A DNA stretch of 64,000 nt from Oscillospiraceae bacterium (GTDB lineage: Bacteria; Bacillota; Clostridia; Oscillospirales; Oscillospiraceae). Below the pieces are notes generated by a model that did not search any database, was not told the origin of the DNA, and was given only the letters and a program-made list of their open reading frames with translations. This document shows, one piece after another, positions 26,452 to 34,150 of this stretch. Positions within the stretch are counted from its first letter, which is position 1; each line of letters starts with the position of its first letter. Location of the stretch: the NCBI GenBank assembly GCA_015067585.1, contig SVMC01000006.1:1-64000 (forward strand), written 5' to 3'. The translations under genes were made by a program, and so were the position numbers.

Positions 26452-27288
26452 TTAAATTTTTCCCATACGGCGAAGGAGGTAGGGGATTGCCCGCTCAAAT
26501 TCCACGCCGTAGTATTTTTCATGGCCGCCCTCGGCGGTGATGCGGATGCATTCCACTGTGTAATCAACCGCGATCTTCAGGGCATCTTCCAGGCTGCTGC
26601 CGTCCATCATGGCGCCGATGCAGGTGGAGGAGAACAGGTCGCCGGTGCCGTGATAGCTGGTGGGAAGCTGTCGGGAGAAATAGGTGAAGTATTCCTCTTT
26701 TTCGGGATCGTAGGCCATAACACCCAGTTCACCGCTCTGGAAGCCAACACCGGTCAGTACCGCCTTTTTTGCGCCCATGGCACAGAGCTTTTTCAGAAGT
26801 GCTTTGATGAAAGCTTCGTCATATTCTTCCGGATAAGGAGTTTCTGTCAGCAGGCACGCTTCTGTCAGATTGGGGATGACGATATCTGCCATAGCGCAGA
26901 CTTTTGCCATTTCTGCGGGGAATTCAGGGCCGAAAGCAGGATACAGCTTGCCGTGATCCGCCATGGCGGGGTCTACGAAGATCAGGGTGTCTTTCTCACG
27001 GAAGCGGCGGAAAACATCGCATACATCTTCGATCTGCTCCGCGGAGGCAAGATAACCGGTATAGACCGCGTCAAAATGGATCTGTTCCTTTTCCCAATGG
27101 TCAGCCACCGGGCGGATCTGGTCGCTCAGGTCCTTGACGGTGAAGCCCTGGAACATGGTATGGGTGGAGAGGACTGCGGTGGGCAGAATGACACATTCTG
27201 TACCCATTGCGGAGATGACTGGCAGCGCCACCGTCTGGGAGCAGCGGCCAAGGCAGGAGATATCCTGAATACTTAAAATGCGCTTCAT
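26452..27288 (-). CDS. pdxY: Pyridoxal/pyridoxamine kinase
   Basis: 278 residues of the ribokinase-like fold. It starts KRILSIQDISCLGRCS, the PdxY/PdxK-type N-terminus, and near the C-terminus has SYHGTGDLFSS, the anion-hole and catalytic Asp motif. It phosphorylates pyridoxal or pyridoxamine to the cofactor form, salvaging vitamin B6. Product PLP is needed by MetY encoded upstream, although a terminator between metA and this gene suggests separate transcription. Confidence 0.9.
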   Translation of the reverse strand: MKRILSIQDISCLGRCSQTVALPVISAMGTECVILPTAVLSTHTMFQGFTVKDLSDQIRPVADHWEKEQIHFDAVYTGYLASAEQIEDVCDVFRRFREKDTLIFVDPAMADHGKLYPAFGPEFPAEMAKVCAMADIVIPNLTEACLLTETPYPEEYDEAFIKALLKKLCAMGAKKAVLTGVGFQSGELGVMAYDPEKEEYFTYFSRQLPTSYHGTGDLFSSTCIGAMMDGSSLEDALKIAVDYTVECIRITAEGGHEKYYGVEFERAIPYLLRRMGKI

Positions 27289-27387
27289 ATTGGTCTTCCT
27301 TAAACTTTATTTTATGCAGCTATCATAACGAAAATCTGGCACTATGAATAGATTCAGAAAAGAAATATTTTATGGGATCAGAATTAC

Positions 27388-27431
27388 GAAAAAGCACCCT
27401 CTCAGGCAATTGAGCATGAGAGGGAAGCTTT
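27388..27431 (-). terminator. Terminator of the metY-metA operon
   Basis: CCCTCTCA (27397-27404) pairs with TGAGAGGG (27417-27424), extended by an outer AAAGC/GCTTT pairing. On the minus strand TGCTTTTTCG follows. Confidence 0.8.
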
Positions 27432-27441
27432 CGCTTAATCA

Positions 27442-28368
27442 TCAGATAACGGGAGTCAGATAATCCAGATCGTAAGGTGTAGTCTGGTAGACATAGTAGT
27501 TCAGCCAGTTGTGATAGAGAAGGTTTGCGTGGCTGCGCCAGTTCACAATGGGAGCCTTGGTGTCATCATCGTCGGGGAAGTAGTTCTTCGGAACTTCAAT
27601 GGGAAGTCCGCGGCTCTTGTCCCGGTCATACTCTGCCTTCAGTGTGAGAGCATCGTATTCGGAATGGCCCGTGATATATACCTGACGACCGCCCTCGGTG
27701 GATAAGGCATAAATGCCGGCTTCCTCGGAGGAGGCAAGGATCTTCAGCTTGTTGCAGCGCTCAATGTCTTCACGAAGAACCGTGGTATGGCGGGAATGGG
27801 GTACCATGAATTCATCATCAAAGCCCCGCAGCAGCATGGAAGAGCGGCGCTCTACCTTATGGGAGAACACACCGAACATTTTCTTGTCCAGAGGTACCTT
27901 GGGGATGCCGTAATGATAGTAAAGACCGGCCTGCGCGCCCCAGCAGATATGGAAGGTGCTGTAAACATGGGTGCGGCTCCATTCCATGATCTGGCAAAGC
28001 TCGTTCCAGTATTCCACTTCCTCGAAGGGCATATTCTCCACCGGAGCACCGGTGATGACAAGACCGTCAAAGTAGCGGTCACGCACCTTGTCAAAGGTGG
28101 TGTAGAACTTGAGCATATGCTCCTTGGATGTGTTCTTGGATTCGTGGGTGGAGGTCTGCATCAGCTCCAGCTCCACCTGCAGGGGGGTATTACTGAGAAG
28201 GCGGGCAAGCTGGGTCTCTGTGGCGATCTTGGTGGGCATGAGATTCAGCACAAGGATCTGCAGGGGACGGATATCCTGCGCAATGGCCCGGGTCTCGGTC
28301 ATTACGAATATGTTTTCGTCGGTCAAAACCTGAGTTGCGGGAAGTTCATTGGGAATTTTGATCGGCAT
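27442..28368 (-). CDS. metAA: Homoserine O-acetyltransferase (MetA family)
   Basis: 308 residues of the MetA/HTS family, which acylates homoserine for methionine synthesis. The catalytic cysteine is Cys142 in ICWGAQAG. Residue 111 is Glu, the residue associated with acetyl-CoA use (Gly111 in E. coli selects succinyl-CoA), so O-acetylhomoserine is the expected product. It begins 28 bases after metY, whose enzyme consumes that product. The ribosome binding site is AAAGGAGATATTGAACC. Regulation should follow the attenuator upstream of metY. Confidence 0.93.
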   Translation of the reverse strand: MPIKIPNELPATQVLTDENIFVMTETRAIAQDIRPLQILVLNLMPTKIATETQLARLLSNTPLQVELELMQTSTHESKNTSKEHMLKFYTTFDKVRDRYFDGLVITGAPVENMPFEEVEYWNELCQIMEWSRTHVYSTFHICWGAQAGLYYHYGIPKVPLDKKMFGVFSHKVERRSSMLLRGFDDEFMVPHSRHTTVLREDIERCNKLKILASSEEAGIYALSTEGGRQVYITGHSEYDALTLKAEYDRDKSRGLPIEVPKNYFPDDDDTKAPIVNWRSHANLLYHNWLNYYVYQTTPYDLDYLTPVI

Positions 28369-28396
28369 GGTTCAATATCTCCTTTGTCGATGGGAA

Positions 28397-29677
28397 TCAA
28401 TCTTCCAGTGCCTGCTTCAGATCGGCGATCAGATCTTCGGCATCCTCCAGACCGCAGGAATAGCGGATCAGGTCTGCGCCGACACCGGCGGCAGCCAGTT
28501 CTGCATCGTTCATCTGGCGGTGGGTCGCGCTGGCGGGATGCAGGCAGCAGGTGCGGGCATCTGCCACATGGGTCTCGATGGCAGCGATCTTCAGCTTGCC
28601 CATGACACGCTCGGCAGCTTCACGGCCGCCCTTGACGCCGAAGCTTACAACACCGCAGGAGCCGTTGGGCAGATACTTCTGGCCCAGTTCATAATACTTG
28701 TCGCCGGGCAGACCGCAGTACTGCACCCAGGTGACATTCTCATGGGACTGCAGGAACTTTGCAACGGCCAGACCGTTTTCACAGTGGCGGCGCATTCTCA
28801 CATGCAGGCTTTCCAGCCCCAGGTTCAGATAGAAGGCGTTCTGGGGAGACTGGATGGAACCGAAGTCACGCATGAGCTGTGCGGTGGCCTTGGTGATGAA
28901 GGCACCTTCCAGACCAAAGCGCTCGGTGTAGGTGACACCATGATAGCTTTCATCGGGAGTACAAAGACCGGGGAAGCGGTAGGGATACTTGGTCCAGTCG
29001 AATTTGCCGGAGTCTACGATGCAGCCGCCTACGGCAGCACCGTGGCCATCCATGTACTTGGTGGTGGAATGGGTAACAATGTCAGCGCCCCATTCGATGG
29101 GACGGCAGTTGACGGGAGTGGCGAAGGTGTTGTCCACGATCAGGGGGACACCGTGGCGGTGGGCAGCGGCGGCAAAGCGCTCAATGTCCAGAACGGTGAG
29201 GGCAGGATTGGCAATGGTCTCGCCGAACACAGCCTTGGTGTTGGGACGGAATGCGGCTTCCAGTTCTTCGTCCGATGCGTCAGCGGGAACGAAGGTGAAG
29301 GAGATGCCCATGCGCTTCATGGTGACGGCGAAAAGGTTGTAGGTGCCGCCGTAGATGCTGGCGGAGCTGACCACATGATCTCCGTTGGAAGCGATGTTGA
29401 AAATGCTGTAGAAGTTGGCTGCCTGACCGGAAGAGGTAAGCATGGCTGCGGAGCCACCCTCCAGAGCTGCGATCTTAGCCGCCACATAGTCGTTGGTGGG
29501 GTTCTGCAGGCGGGTGTAGAAGTAGCCGCTTGCTTCAAGGTCAAAGAGCTTGCCCATATCGGCGCTGCTTGCGTACTTGAAGGTGGTGCTCTGAACGATA
29601 GGGATCTGACGGGGTTCGCCGTTACCGGGGGTATAGCCGCCCTGCACGCACTGAGTACCGATGTTAAAGTCTGCCAT
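28397..29677 (-). CDS. metY: O-acetylhomoserine sulfhydrylase MetY
   Basis: 426 residues of the Cys/Met-metabolism PLP-dependent family. The Schiff-base lysine is in VTHSTTKYMDGHG, and the N-terminus MADFNIGTQCVQGGY is typical of MetY. It converts O-acetylhomoserine and sulfide to homocysteine. The start at 29677 has AAGGAGGAAACAAAC; the frame's 5' extension lies in the attenuator region. It is the first structural gene after a leader peptide with three consecutive Met codons and is followed by metA. Confidence 0.95.
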   Translation of the reverse strand: MADFNIGTQCVQGGYTPGNGEPRQIPIVQSTTFKYASSADMGKLFDLEASGYFYTRLQNPTNDYVAAKIAALEGGSAAMLTSSGQAANFYSIFNIASNGDHVVSSASIYGGTYNLFAVTMKRMGISFTFVPADASDEELEAAFRPNTKAVFGETIANPALTVLDIERFAAAAHRHGVPLIVDNTFATPVNCRPIEWGADIVTHSTTKYMDGHGAAVGGCIVDSGKFDWTKYPYRFPGLCTPDESYHGVTYTERFGLEGAFITKATAQLMRDFGSIQSPQNAFYLNLGLESLHVRMRRHCENGLAVAKFLQSHENVTWVQYCGLPGDKYYELGQKYLPNGSCGVVSFGVKGGREAAERVMGKLKIAAIETHVADARTCCLHPASATHRQMNDAELAAAGVGADLIRYSCGLEDAEDLIADLKQALED

Positions 29678-29701
29678 GTTTGTTTCCTCCTTATTTGTAC
29701 A

Positions 29702-29737
29702 TAAAAAGGCGGCTATGGCACGCACCATAACCGCCTT
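29702..29737 (-). terminator. Attenuator terminator ahead of metY
   Basis: On the minus strand a 13-bp stem (29725-29737 with 29706-29718, one G.U) with a six-base loop is followed by TTTTT. It lies between the leader peptide stop codon and the metY ribosome binding site. Its 5' arm is complementary to the end of the leader coding sequence, allowing a competing antiterminator. Confidence 0.9.
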
Positions 29738-29768
29738 ACGTATTCATCCCAAAATCTAATCAAAGGGA

Positions 29769-29825
29769 TTAAACGCAGGCGGTGCTTCGCATCATCATGG
29801 TAGTATGTGTGTATACAGTTTTCAT
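29769..29825 (-). CDS. Methionine leader peptide (18 aa) of the metY-metA attenuator
   Basis: The encoded peptide is MKTVYTHTTMMMRSTACV with codons 10-12 all ATG. AAAGGAGG lies eight bases before the ATG, and a consensus promoter places the transcript start only about 20 bases upstream. The last codons (29773-29783) can pair with 29730-29741, the 5' arm of the following terminator, through about 11 pairs with one bulged A. Inference: ribosomes stalling at the Met codons leave this segment free, the antiterminator forms and metY-metA is transcribed. With ample Met-tRNA the ribosome reaches the stop, masks the segment and the terminator forms. Confidence 0.85.
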   Translation of the reverse strand: MKTVYTHTTMMMRSTACV

Positions 29826-29851
29826 CGTACCGCCCTCCTTTGATTTTCCTC

Positions 29852-29880
29852 ATTGTAGCAATGATTATGCCTCTTGTCAA
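29852..29880 (-). promoter_or_regulatory. Sigma-A promoter of the metY-metA leader
   Basis: On the minus strand, TTGACA (29875-29880), a 17-base spacer and TACAAT (29852-29857). Transcription should start near 29845. Confidence 0.88.
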
Positions 29881-29938
29881 GAGCGGGATGAAAAAAGATT
29901 TTAAACGCATTTTCGGCAGAATTCGTGGAGTTTTTCGG

Positions 29939-29967
29939 TTGTTTTTCGGGGATTCTTATGATACAAT
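29939..29967 (+). promoter_or_regulatory. Promoter of the DivIVA-like gene
   Basis: TTGTTT (29939-29944), a 17-base spacer and TACAAT (29962-29967), about 28 bases before the start codon. Confidence 0.65.
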
Positions 29968-29994
29968 GTAAAAAAACAAAAGTGAGGCACGATT

Positions 29995-30519
29995 ATGGCT
30001 GATCAGATTTTTTCTTTCCGCACTGCCCTGAACGGATTCCATCGCGGGGATGTGATCGCGTTTCTTGAAGAACTGACCAAAAAGCACAGCATTGAGATGG
30101 ATGAGCAGCAAGAAGCCCTTCGCCATGCCACTGAGGAAGTGGAGCGCCTGCGGGGAGAGCTCCGGAAGCTGCAGGAGGAACGCCCTTCGGAAATTGTGGC
30201 TCCCGCAGAGGAAGCGCCTGCCTTTGAGGCGTCGCCTGATGCACAGGGCAGGGAACTGGAGGCTTATCGCCGGGCAGAACGCTGTGAGCGGGAAGCCCGC
30301 CTTCGTGCCGGCAGGATCTACGGTGATGTTTCTGCCGCTGTGGAAAGCGCGGGAGCACAGCTCATTGCCCAGGAAGAACAGCTGACCAAGATCAGTGCCA
30401 CCGTTTCCTCGGATATTATTGCCCTGCAGGCAGCCATGGCGGATGTTCGTATCCAGCTCAATGCCACCAGAAGACAGATCAGTGAAATGGAGCGGAGTCT
30501 CCAGCCGGAGGAAGCCTGA
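29995..30519 (+). CDS. DivIVA-like coiled-coil protein
   Basis: A 174-residue protein. Its N-terminus (FRTALNGFHRGDVIAFLEEL) resembles the membrane-curvature-sensing DivIVA/GpsB start. A long Glu/Arg/Leu-rich coiled coil follows (about 30-70), then a Pro/Ala/Glu linker and a second helical segment. Such proteins recruit cell-division or wall-synthesis enzymes to poles or septa. The link is by pattern only, so the family call is moderate. It is monocistronic with its own promoter. The start ATG at 29995 has AGTGAGG upstream. Confidence 0.6.
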   Translation: MADQIFSFRTALNGFHRGDVIAFLEELTKKHSIEMDEQQEALRHATEEVERLRGELRKLQEERPSEIVAPAEEAPAFEASPDAQGRELEAYRRAERCEREARLRAGRIYGDVSAAVESAGAQLIAQEEQLTKISATVSSDIIALQAAMADVRIQLNATRRQISEMERSLQPEEA

Positions 30520-30557
30520 GCCGGAAGAAATAATTATGTAAAGCTTGATTTATTTGT

Positions 30558-30586
30558 TTGATTTTTTTGTATTTTTGTGATACAAT
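30558..30586 (+). promoter_or_regulatory. Promoter of the phosphodiester glycosidase-like gene
   Basis: TTGATT (30558-30563), a 17-base spacer and TACAAT (30581-30586), about 48 bases before the GTG start. Confidence 0.65.
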
Positions 30587-30634
30587 ATACAAGATATGGT
30601 TTAAGCGTTATCCTGCAAGGAGGTTTTATTCTCT

Positions 30635-31930
30635 GTGAGTATCAAGCTGTTTGGCAACTCTAAAAATGCGCGTATTGTAAAGAACGGCAAAAAGAAGGAG
30701 CCGAAGAAAAAAGAAAAGCGTACTGCCCTTGATCGTGTGGTCGCCGTTTTTCTGGTGATCGTCATGCTGGAGGCCCTTTATTGTACGGCAGTGTTTTCCA
30801 ATATTTCCTTTATCGCAAAGTATCGTACCATCTGGATTGAGACGGCTATGTCCACCATGTCTCATCACTGGCTGGCCACTTATTTCATTCCCCCCGCAGT
30901 GGTCAATGCCGTGACGGAGCAGGTGGATGAAGCCAGAGCAGCACAGGTCGGTGTGAATTCCAGCTGGAACAAGGGTGAAAAAGACGCGCAGCATAAGAAC
31001 AACTATCATAATGCGGACCAGGCTGAGGAAATCGAACAGCTTCCTCCGGATCAGGCAGAGTTCTATACTCTGTTCTCTGAGATCGATCGGGATTCCATGG
31101 AGGATTATGTGAAAAAGAATCCTTCCGTGACCGCCTCCGGCTGGGATAAGATCTATATCAACGAGGCTGGCCTCGATGATGAAGGCACCGATATCTATAC
31201 GGTGCAGGGCGATCAGGTGCTGGCCATTGACGCGGAAAACGGCGTTCTGCTCATCCGTGTCAGAGGCAGCGGCTACCGCGGTGTTCTGGCCCTTGCGAAG
31301 GACTCTTCCAGACTCGGCGTATTCGCGGCGGATTCCCTCGGTTCTTATGGCGCCCACGCAGGCGACATTGCGGAAGGCCACAATGGCATCCTTTCCATGA
31401 CCGCCAGCGGCTTTATTGATAACGGCGGCGCCGGCAACGGCGGCAATCTTGCCGGCTATGCCATGTGTAACGGCGTGGAATACGGCAAGGCCCACATGAA
31501 CTGGGGCAATAAGCGCATCGAGCTGCATGAGGACAATCTGTTCTATATCACCGACTCTCAGGCTGAGGTCTCCGATGAAACCACGGATGCGGTGGAATTT
31601 ACTCCCGCACTGATCGTTGACGGTGAAGTCATCGTGGATGAGAACTGCGGCTGGAATGCCATCAACCCCCGCGCCATCATTGGTCAGAATGCCAATCACG
31701 ACATTATGATGCTGGTCATCGAAGGCCGTCTGACCCATTCTCTGGGTACCGGTGTGGTGGAGTGCGCAGGCATTCTGGAAGAATACAACTGCATGCAGGC
31801 CATGAATCTGGACGGCGGTACCTCTGCCATCATGTGGTACGATGGGGAATATGTGACCCAGTGCTCCAATGAGGCCCTTCCTGAGGGCAGAACCCTGCCC
31901 AATGCCTTTGTTTATCAGAGAGCAGAGTGA
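30635..31930 (+). CDS. Membrane-anchored phosphodiester glycosidase-like protein (NAGPA domain)
   Basis: 431 residues with a basic cytoplasmic N-terminus, a single membrane segment at about 32-60 and an extracellular domain. The second half matches the NAGPA/DUF2233 family by pattern: GHNGILSMTASGF, AIGQNANHD-type turns and the signature NLDGGTSAIMWYDG. Members cleave or remodel phosphodiester-linked sugars, in bacteria probably on surface polysaccharides. The substrate is not known. The start is GTG at 30635 with AAGGAGG eleven bases ahead. Confidence 0.78.
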   Translation: MSIKLFGNSKNARIVKNGKKKEPKKKEKRTALDRVVAVFLVIVMLEALYCTAVFSNISFIAKYRTIWIETAMSTMSHHWLATYFIPPAVVNAVTEQVDEARAAQVGVNSSWNKGEKDAQHKNNYHNADQAEEIEQLPPDQAEFYTLFSEIDRDSMEDYVKKNPSVTASGWDKIYINEAGLDDEGTDIYTVQGDQVLAIDAENGVLLIRVRGSGYRGVLALAKDSSRLGVFAADSLGSYGAHAGDIAEGHNGILSMTASGFIDNGGAGNGGNLAGYAMCNGVEYGKAHMNWGNKRIELHEDNLFYITDSQAEVSDETTDAVEFTPALIVDGEVIVDENCGWNAINPRAIIGQNANHDIMMLVIEGRLTHSLGTGVVECAGILEEYNCMQAMNLDGGTSAIMWYDGEYVTQCSNEALPEGRTLPNAFVYQRAE

Positions 31931-31942
31931 TAAAAACTTATG

Positions 31943-31988
31943 ATACGGTAAAATTCATCAAAATTCGGTGAGTTTTACCGTATTTTTT
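31943..31988 (+). terminator. Terminator of the phosphodiester glycosidase-like gene
   Basis: ATACGGTAAAA (31943-31953) pairs with TTTTACCGTAT (31973-31983), followed by a run of six T. Confidence 0.85.
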
Positions 31989-32012
31989 CGCTTTCTTTTC
32001 TTGCTTCCCGCA

Positions 32013-32041
32013 TTGACAAGTGAATTTTCATTCGATATAAT
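32013..32041 (+). promoter_or_regulatory. Consensus sigma-A promoter of the NifU-like/GGGtGRT pair
   Basis: TTGACA (32013-32018), a 17-base spacer and TATAAT (32036-32041). The leader then has two hairpins, GGGCAG/CTGCCC and TTCGCCTGA/TCAGGCGAA, ahead of AAAGGATTTTTGCC and the ATG. They may protect the mRNA 5' end. Confidence 0.88.
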
Positions 32042-32124
32042 ATGACTGGAAAATTGGGCAGCACCTTTTCTGCCCGGTCTTTCGCCTGATTTCAGGCGAA
32101 TACTATATTGAAAGGATTTTTGCC

Positions 32125-32817
32125 ATGATTTATACGACTGAAGTACAGCATATGTGCCCCGTTGCCAAAGGCGCATATCACGGCCCGGCTCCCATTCCCG
32201 AAGAGGGCAAGTGGGTACAGGCTAAGCAGATTAGCGACATTTCCGGTTTCACCCACGGTGTAGGCTGGTGTGCTCCCCAGCAGGGCGCCTGCAAGCTGAC
32301 CCTGAATGTCAAGGACGGCATCATCGAAGAGGCTCTGGTTGAGACTCTCGGCTGCTCCGGCATGACCCATTCCGCAGCTATGGCTTCCGAAATCCTCATC
32401 GGCAAGACGCTTCTCGAAGCTCTGAACACCGACCTGGTTTGCGACGCCATCAACACTGCCATGCGCGAGCTGTTCCTGCAGATCGTTTACGGCCGCACCC
32501 AGAGCGCTTTCTCCGAAGGCGGTCTGTCCGTCGGCGCTTCCCTGGAAGACCTGGGCAAGGGCCTGCGCAGCCAGGTTGGCACCATGTTTGCCACCAAGGT
32601 CAAGGGTCCCCGCTACCTGGAAATGGCCGAAGGCTATGTCACCCGCGTTGCTCTGAACGATGCTGATGAGATCATCGGCTACGAATTCGTCAACCTCGGC
32701 AAGATGATGGACTTCATCAAGAAGGGCATCGAAGCTGCCGAAGCACTGGAGAAGGCAAAGGGCCACTACGGCCAGTTCGACAGCGCTGCCAAGTACATTG
32801 ACCCGCGTCACGAATAA
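32125..32817 (+). CDS. NifU/IscU-like iron-sulfur scaffold-related protein
   Basis: 230 residues. Three cysteines are spaced as in IscU-type scaffolds: Cys56 in QQGACKLTL, Cys77 in TLGCSGMTH and Cys106 in LVCDAIN. Cys11 and Cys49 are additional. The C-terminal half is helical and not typical of IscU, so it may not be a general scaffold. It is followed after 13 bases by a GGGtGRT-family gene, its regular partner as I recall. Codons end mostly in C or in preferred T, unlike most neighbours, and the promoter is consensus; strong expression is inferred. Confidence 0.75.
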   Translation: MIYTTEVQHMCPVAKGAYHGPAPIPEEGKWVQAKQISDISGFTHGVGWCAPQQGACKLTLNVKDGIIEEALVETLGCSGMTHSAAMASEILIGKTLLEALNTDLVCDAINTAMRELFLQIVYGRTQSAFSEGGLSVGASLEDLGKGLRSQVGTMFATKVKGPRYLEMAEGYVTRVALNDADEIIGYEFVNLGKMMDFIKKGIEAAEALEKAKGHYGQFDSAAKYIDPRHE

Positions 32818-32830
32818 GGAGGATCTGACT

Positions 32831-33829
32831 ATGGCACTGTTTGAAAGCTACGAAAGAAGAATTGACAAGATCAACGGCGTTCTCGCACAGTACGGCATCG
32901 CTTCTGTGGAAGAGGCTCGTGAGATCTGCAAGGAAAAGGGCTTTGATCCCTACGAAATCGCAAAGAGCATCCAGCCCATCTGCTTTGAAAATGTATGCTG
33001 GGCATACTGCGTAGGCGCAGCCATCGCCATCAAGTCCGGCGTGACCAACGCCGCTGACGCTGCCGAGGCCATTGGCCTGGGCCTGCAGGCATTCTGCATC
33101 GACGGTTCCGTCGCCGAAGACCGCAAGGTCGGTATCGGCCATGGCCGTCTGGGCGCTATGCTCCTCCGTGACGACACCAAGTGCTTCGCATTCCTGGCCG
33201 GTCACGAATCCTTCGCAGCCGCTGAAGGCGCAATCGGCATCGTCCGCAACGCCAACAAGGCCCGCAAGGAGCCCCTGCGCGTTATCCTCAACGGTCTGGG
33301 CAAGGACGCTGCACAGATCATCTCCCGTATCAACGGCTTTACCTATGTTCAGACCCAGTTCGACTACTTCACCGGCGAGCTGAAGGTCGTCAAGGAAATT
33401 CCCTACTCCACCACCGAGCGTGCCAACGTTCGCTGCTACGGTGCTGATGACGTCCGCGAAGGCGTTGCCATCATGCACGCAGAAGGTGTTGACGTTTCCA
33501 TCACCGGCAACTCCACCAACCCCACCCGCTTCCAGCATCCCGTTGCAGGCACCTACAAGAAGGAATGCATCGAGCAGAACAAGAAGTACTTCTCCGTTGC
33601 ATCCGGCGGCGGCACCGGCCGTACCCTGCATCCCGACAACATGGCAGCTGGCCCCGCTTCCTACGGCATGACCGATACCATGGGCCGTATGCACAGTGAC
33701 GCTCAGTTCGCAGGTTCCTCCTCCGTTCCCGCTCACGTAGAAATGATGGGCTTCCTCGGCGCAGGCAACAACCCCATGGTTGGTATGACTGTTGCTGTCG
33801 CTGTTGCAGTCGAAGAGAGCCTGAAGTAA
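32831..33829 (+). CDS. GGGtGRT-family protein of unknown function
   Basis: 332 residues from the ATG at 32831 (AAGGAGGATCTGACT upstream). The family motif GGGTGRT is at 259-265, within SVASGGGTGRTLHPDN. Cysteines cluster near the N-terminus (33, 51, 56, 60, 89) with Cys118, 202 and 246 further on, suggesting a metal or Fe-S site. Gly/Ala-rich loops hint at a nucleotide- or cofactor-binding fold, but no known enzyme is recognised. It is paired with the NifU-like gene and has the same strong codon bias. Its last 18 codons are duplicated 150 bases downstream. Confidence 0.78.
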   Translation: MALFESYERRIDKINGVLAQYGIASVEEAREICKEKGFDPYEIAKSIQPICFENVCWAYCVGAAIAIKSGVTNAADAAEAIGLGLQAFCIDGSVAEDRKVGIGHGRLGAMLLRDDTKCFAFLAGHESFAAAEGAIGIVRNANKARKEPLRVILNGLGKDAAQIISRINGFTYVQTQFDYFTGELKVVKEIPYSTTERANVRCYGADDVREGVAIMHAEGVDVSITGNSTNPTRFQHPVAGTYKKECIEQNKKYFSVASGGGTGRTLHPDNMAAGPASYGMTDTMGRMHSDAQFAGSSSVPAHVEMMGFLGAGNNPMVGMTVAVAVAVEESLK

Positions 33830-33830
33830 G

Positions 33831-33922
33831 CAAATTGCGACCTTTGCGCTCCCATGGGTAAAGTGGCAACCTGCCACCGGCAGGTTGCGAGGATTTCTAC
33901 TCGCAATGCTTTGCATTGCTCA
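33831..33922. repeat. 92-base hairpin-rich insert between the two 3'-end copies
   Basis: It contains the palindrome CCCATGGG (33851-33858), a hairpin GCAACCTGCC/GGCAGGTTGC (33866-33888) and GCAATGC/GCATTGC (33903-33919). An outer CCATGGGT is the inverse of ACCCATGG at the right junction. It looks like a small non-coding palindromic element. Confidence 0.6.
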
Positions 33923-33980
33923 CCCATGGTTGGCATGACTGTTGCAGTTGCAGTTGCTGTTGAAGAAAGCCTGAAGTAAG
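33923..33980 (+). pseudogene. Duplicated 3' end of the GGGtGRT gene
   Basis: This 58-base stretch repeats 33773-33830 with seven differences, all at third codon positions and all synonymous, so it encodes the same 18 C-terminal residues and stop. It has no start of its own. It is a remnant of a second, once functional copy or of the original gene end displaced by an insertion or recombination. Confidence 0.8.
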
Positions 33981-33998
33981 ATTATCTTACAGTAACCA

Positions 33999-34032
33999 AT
34001 ATCCCGGCTCATTTCGAGCCGGGATATTTTTT
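33999..34032 (+). terminator. Terminator of the NifU-like/GGGtGRT operon
   Basis: ATATCCCGGCTC/GAGCCGGGATAT form a perfect 12-bp stem with a five-base loop, followed by TTTTTT. Confidence 0.92.
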
Positions 34033-34150
34033 ATGCAAGAACTATTCGCATAGAATGTTACGGAATTTATATATATCCTTATTCTCCCATTTGCCTTTTC
34101 CCCAACTTCATGATAAACTTAGGGTGACAAATCTGACAGGATGTGACACT

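Noticed and set aside
28349-29704. 451-residue open frame antisense to metY
   Set aside because: Shadow of a well-conserved gene. It would also run across the metY start and its attenuator.
29690-29880. S-box (SAM) riboswitch or Met T-box upstream of metY
   Set aside because: The leader is only about 165 bases from the predicted start to metY and is mostly filled by the leader peptide and terminator. No T-box sequence or S-box core was seen.
32717-33916. 399-residue open frame antisense to the GGGtGRT gene
   Set aside because: An effect of the strong codon bias of the real gene, which leaves few stops on the other strand.
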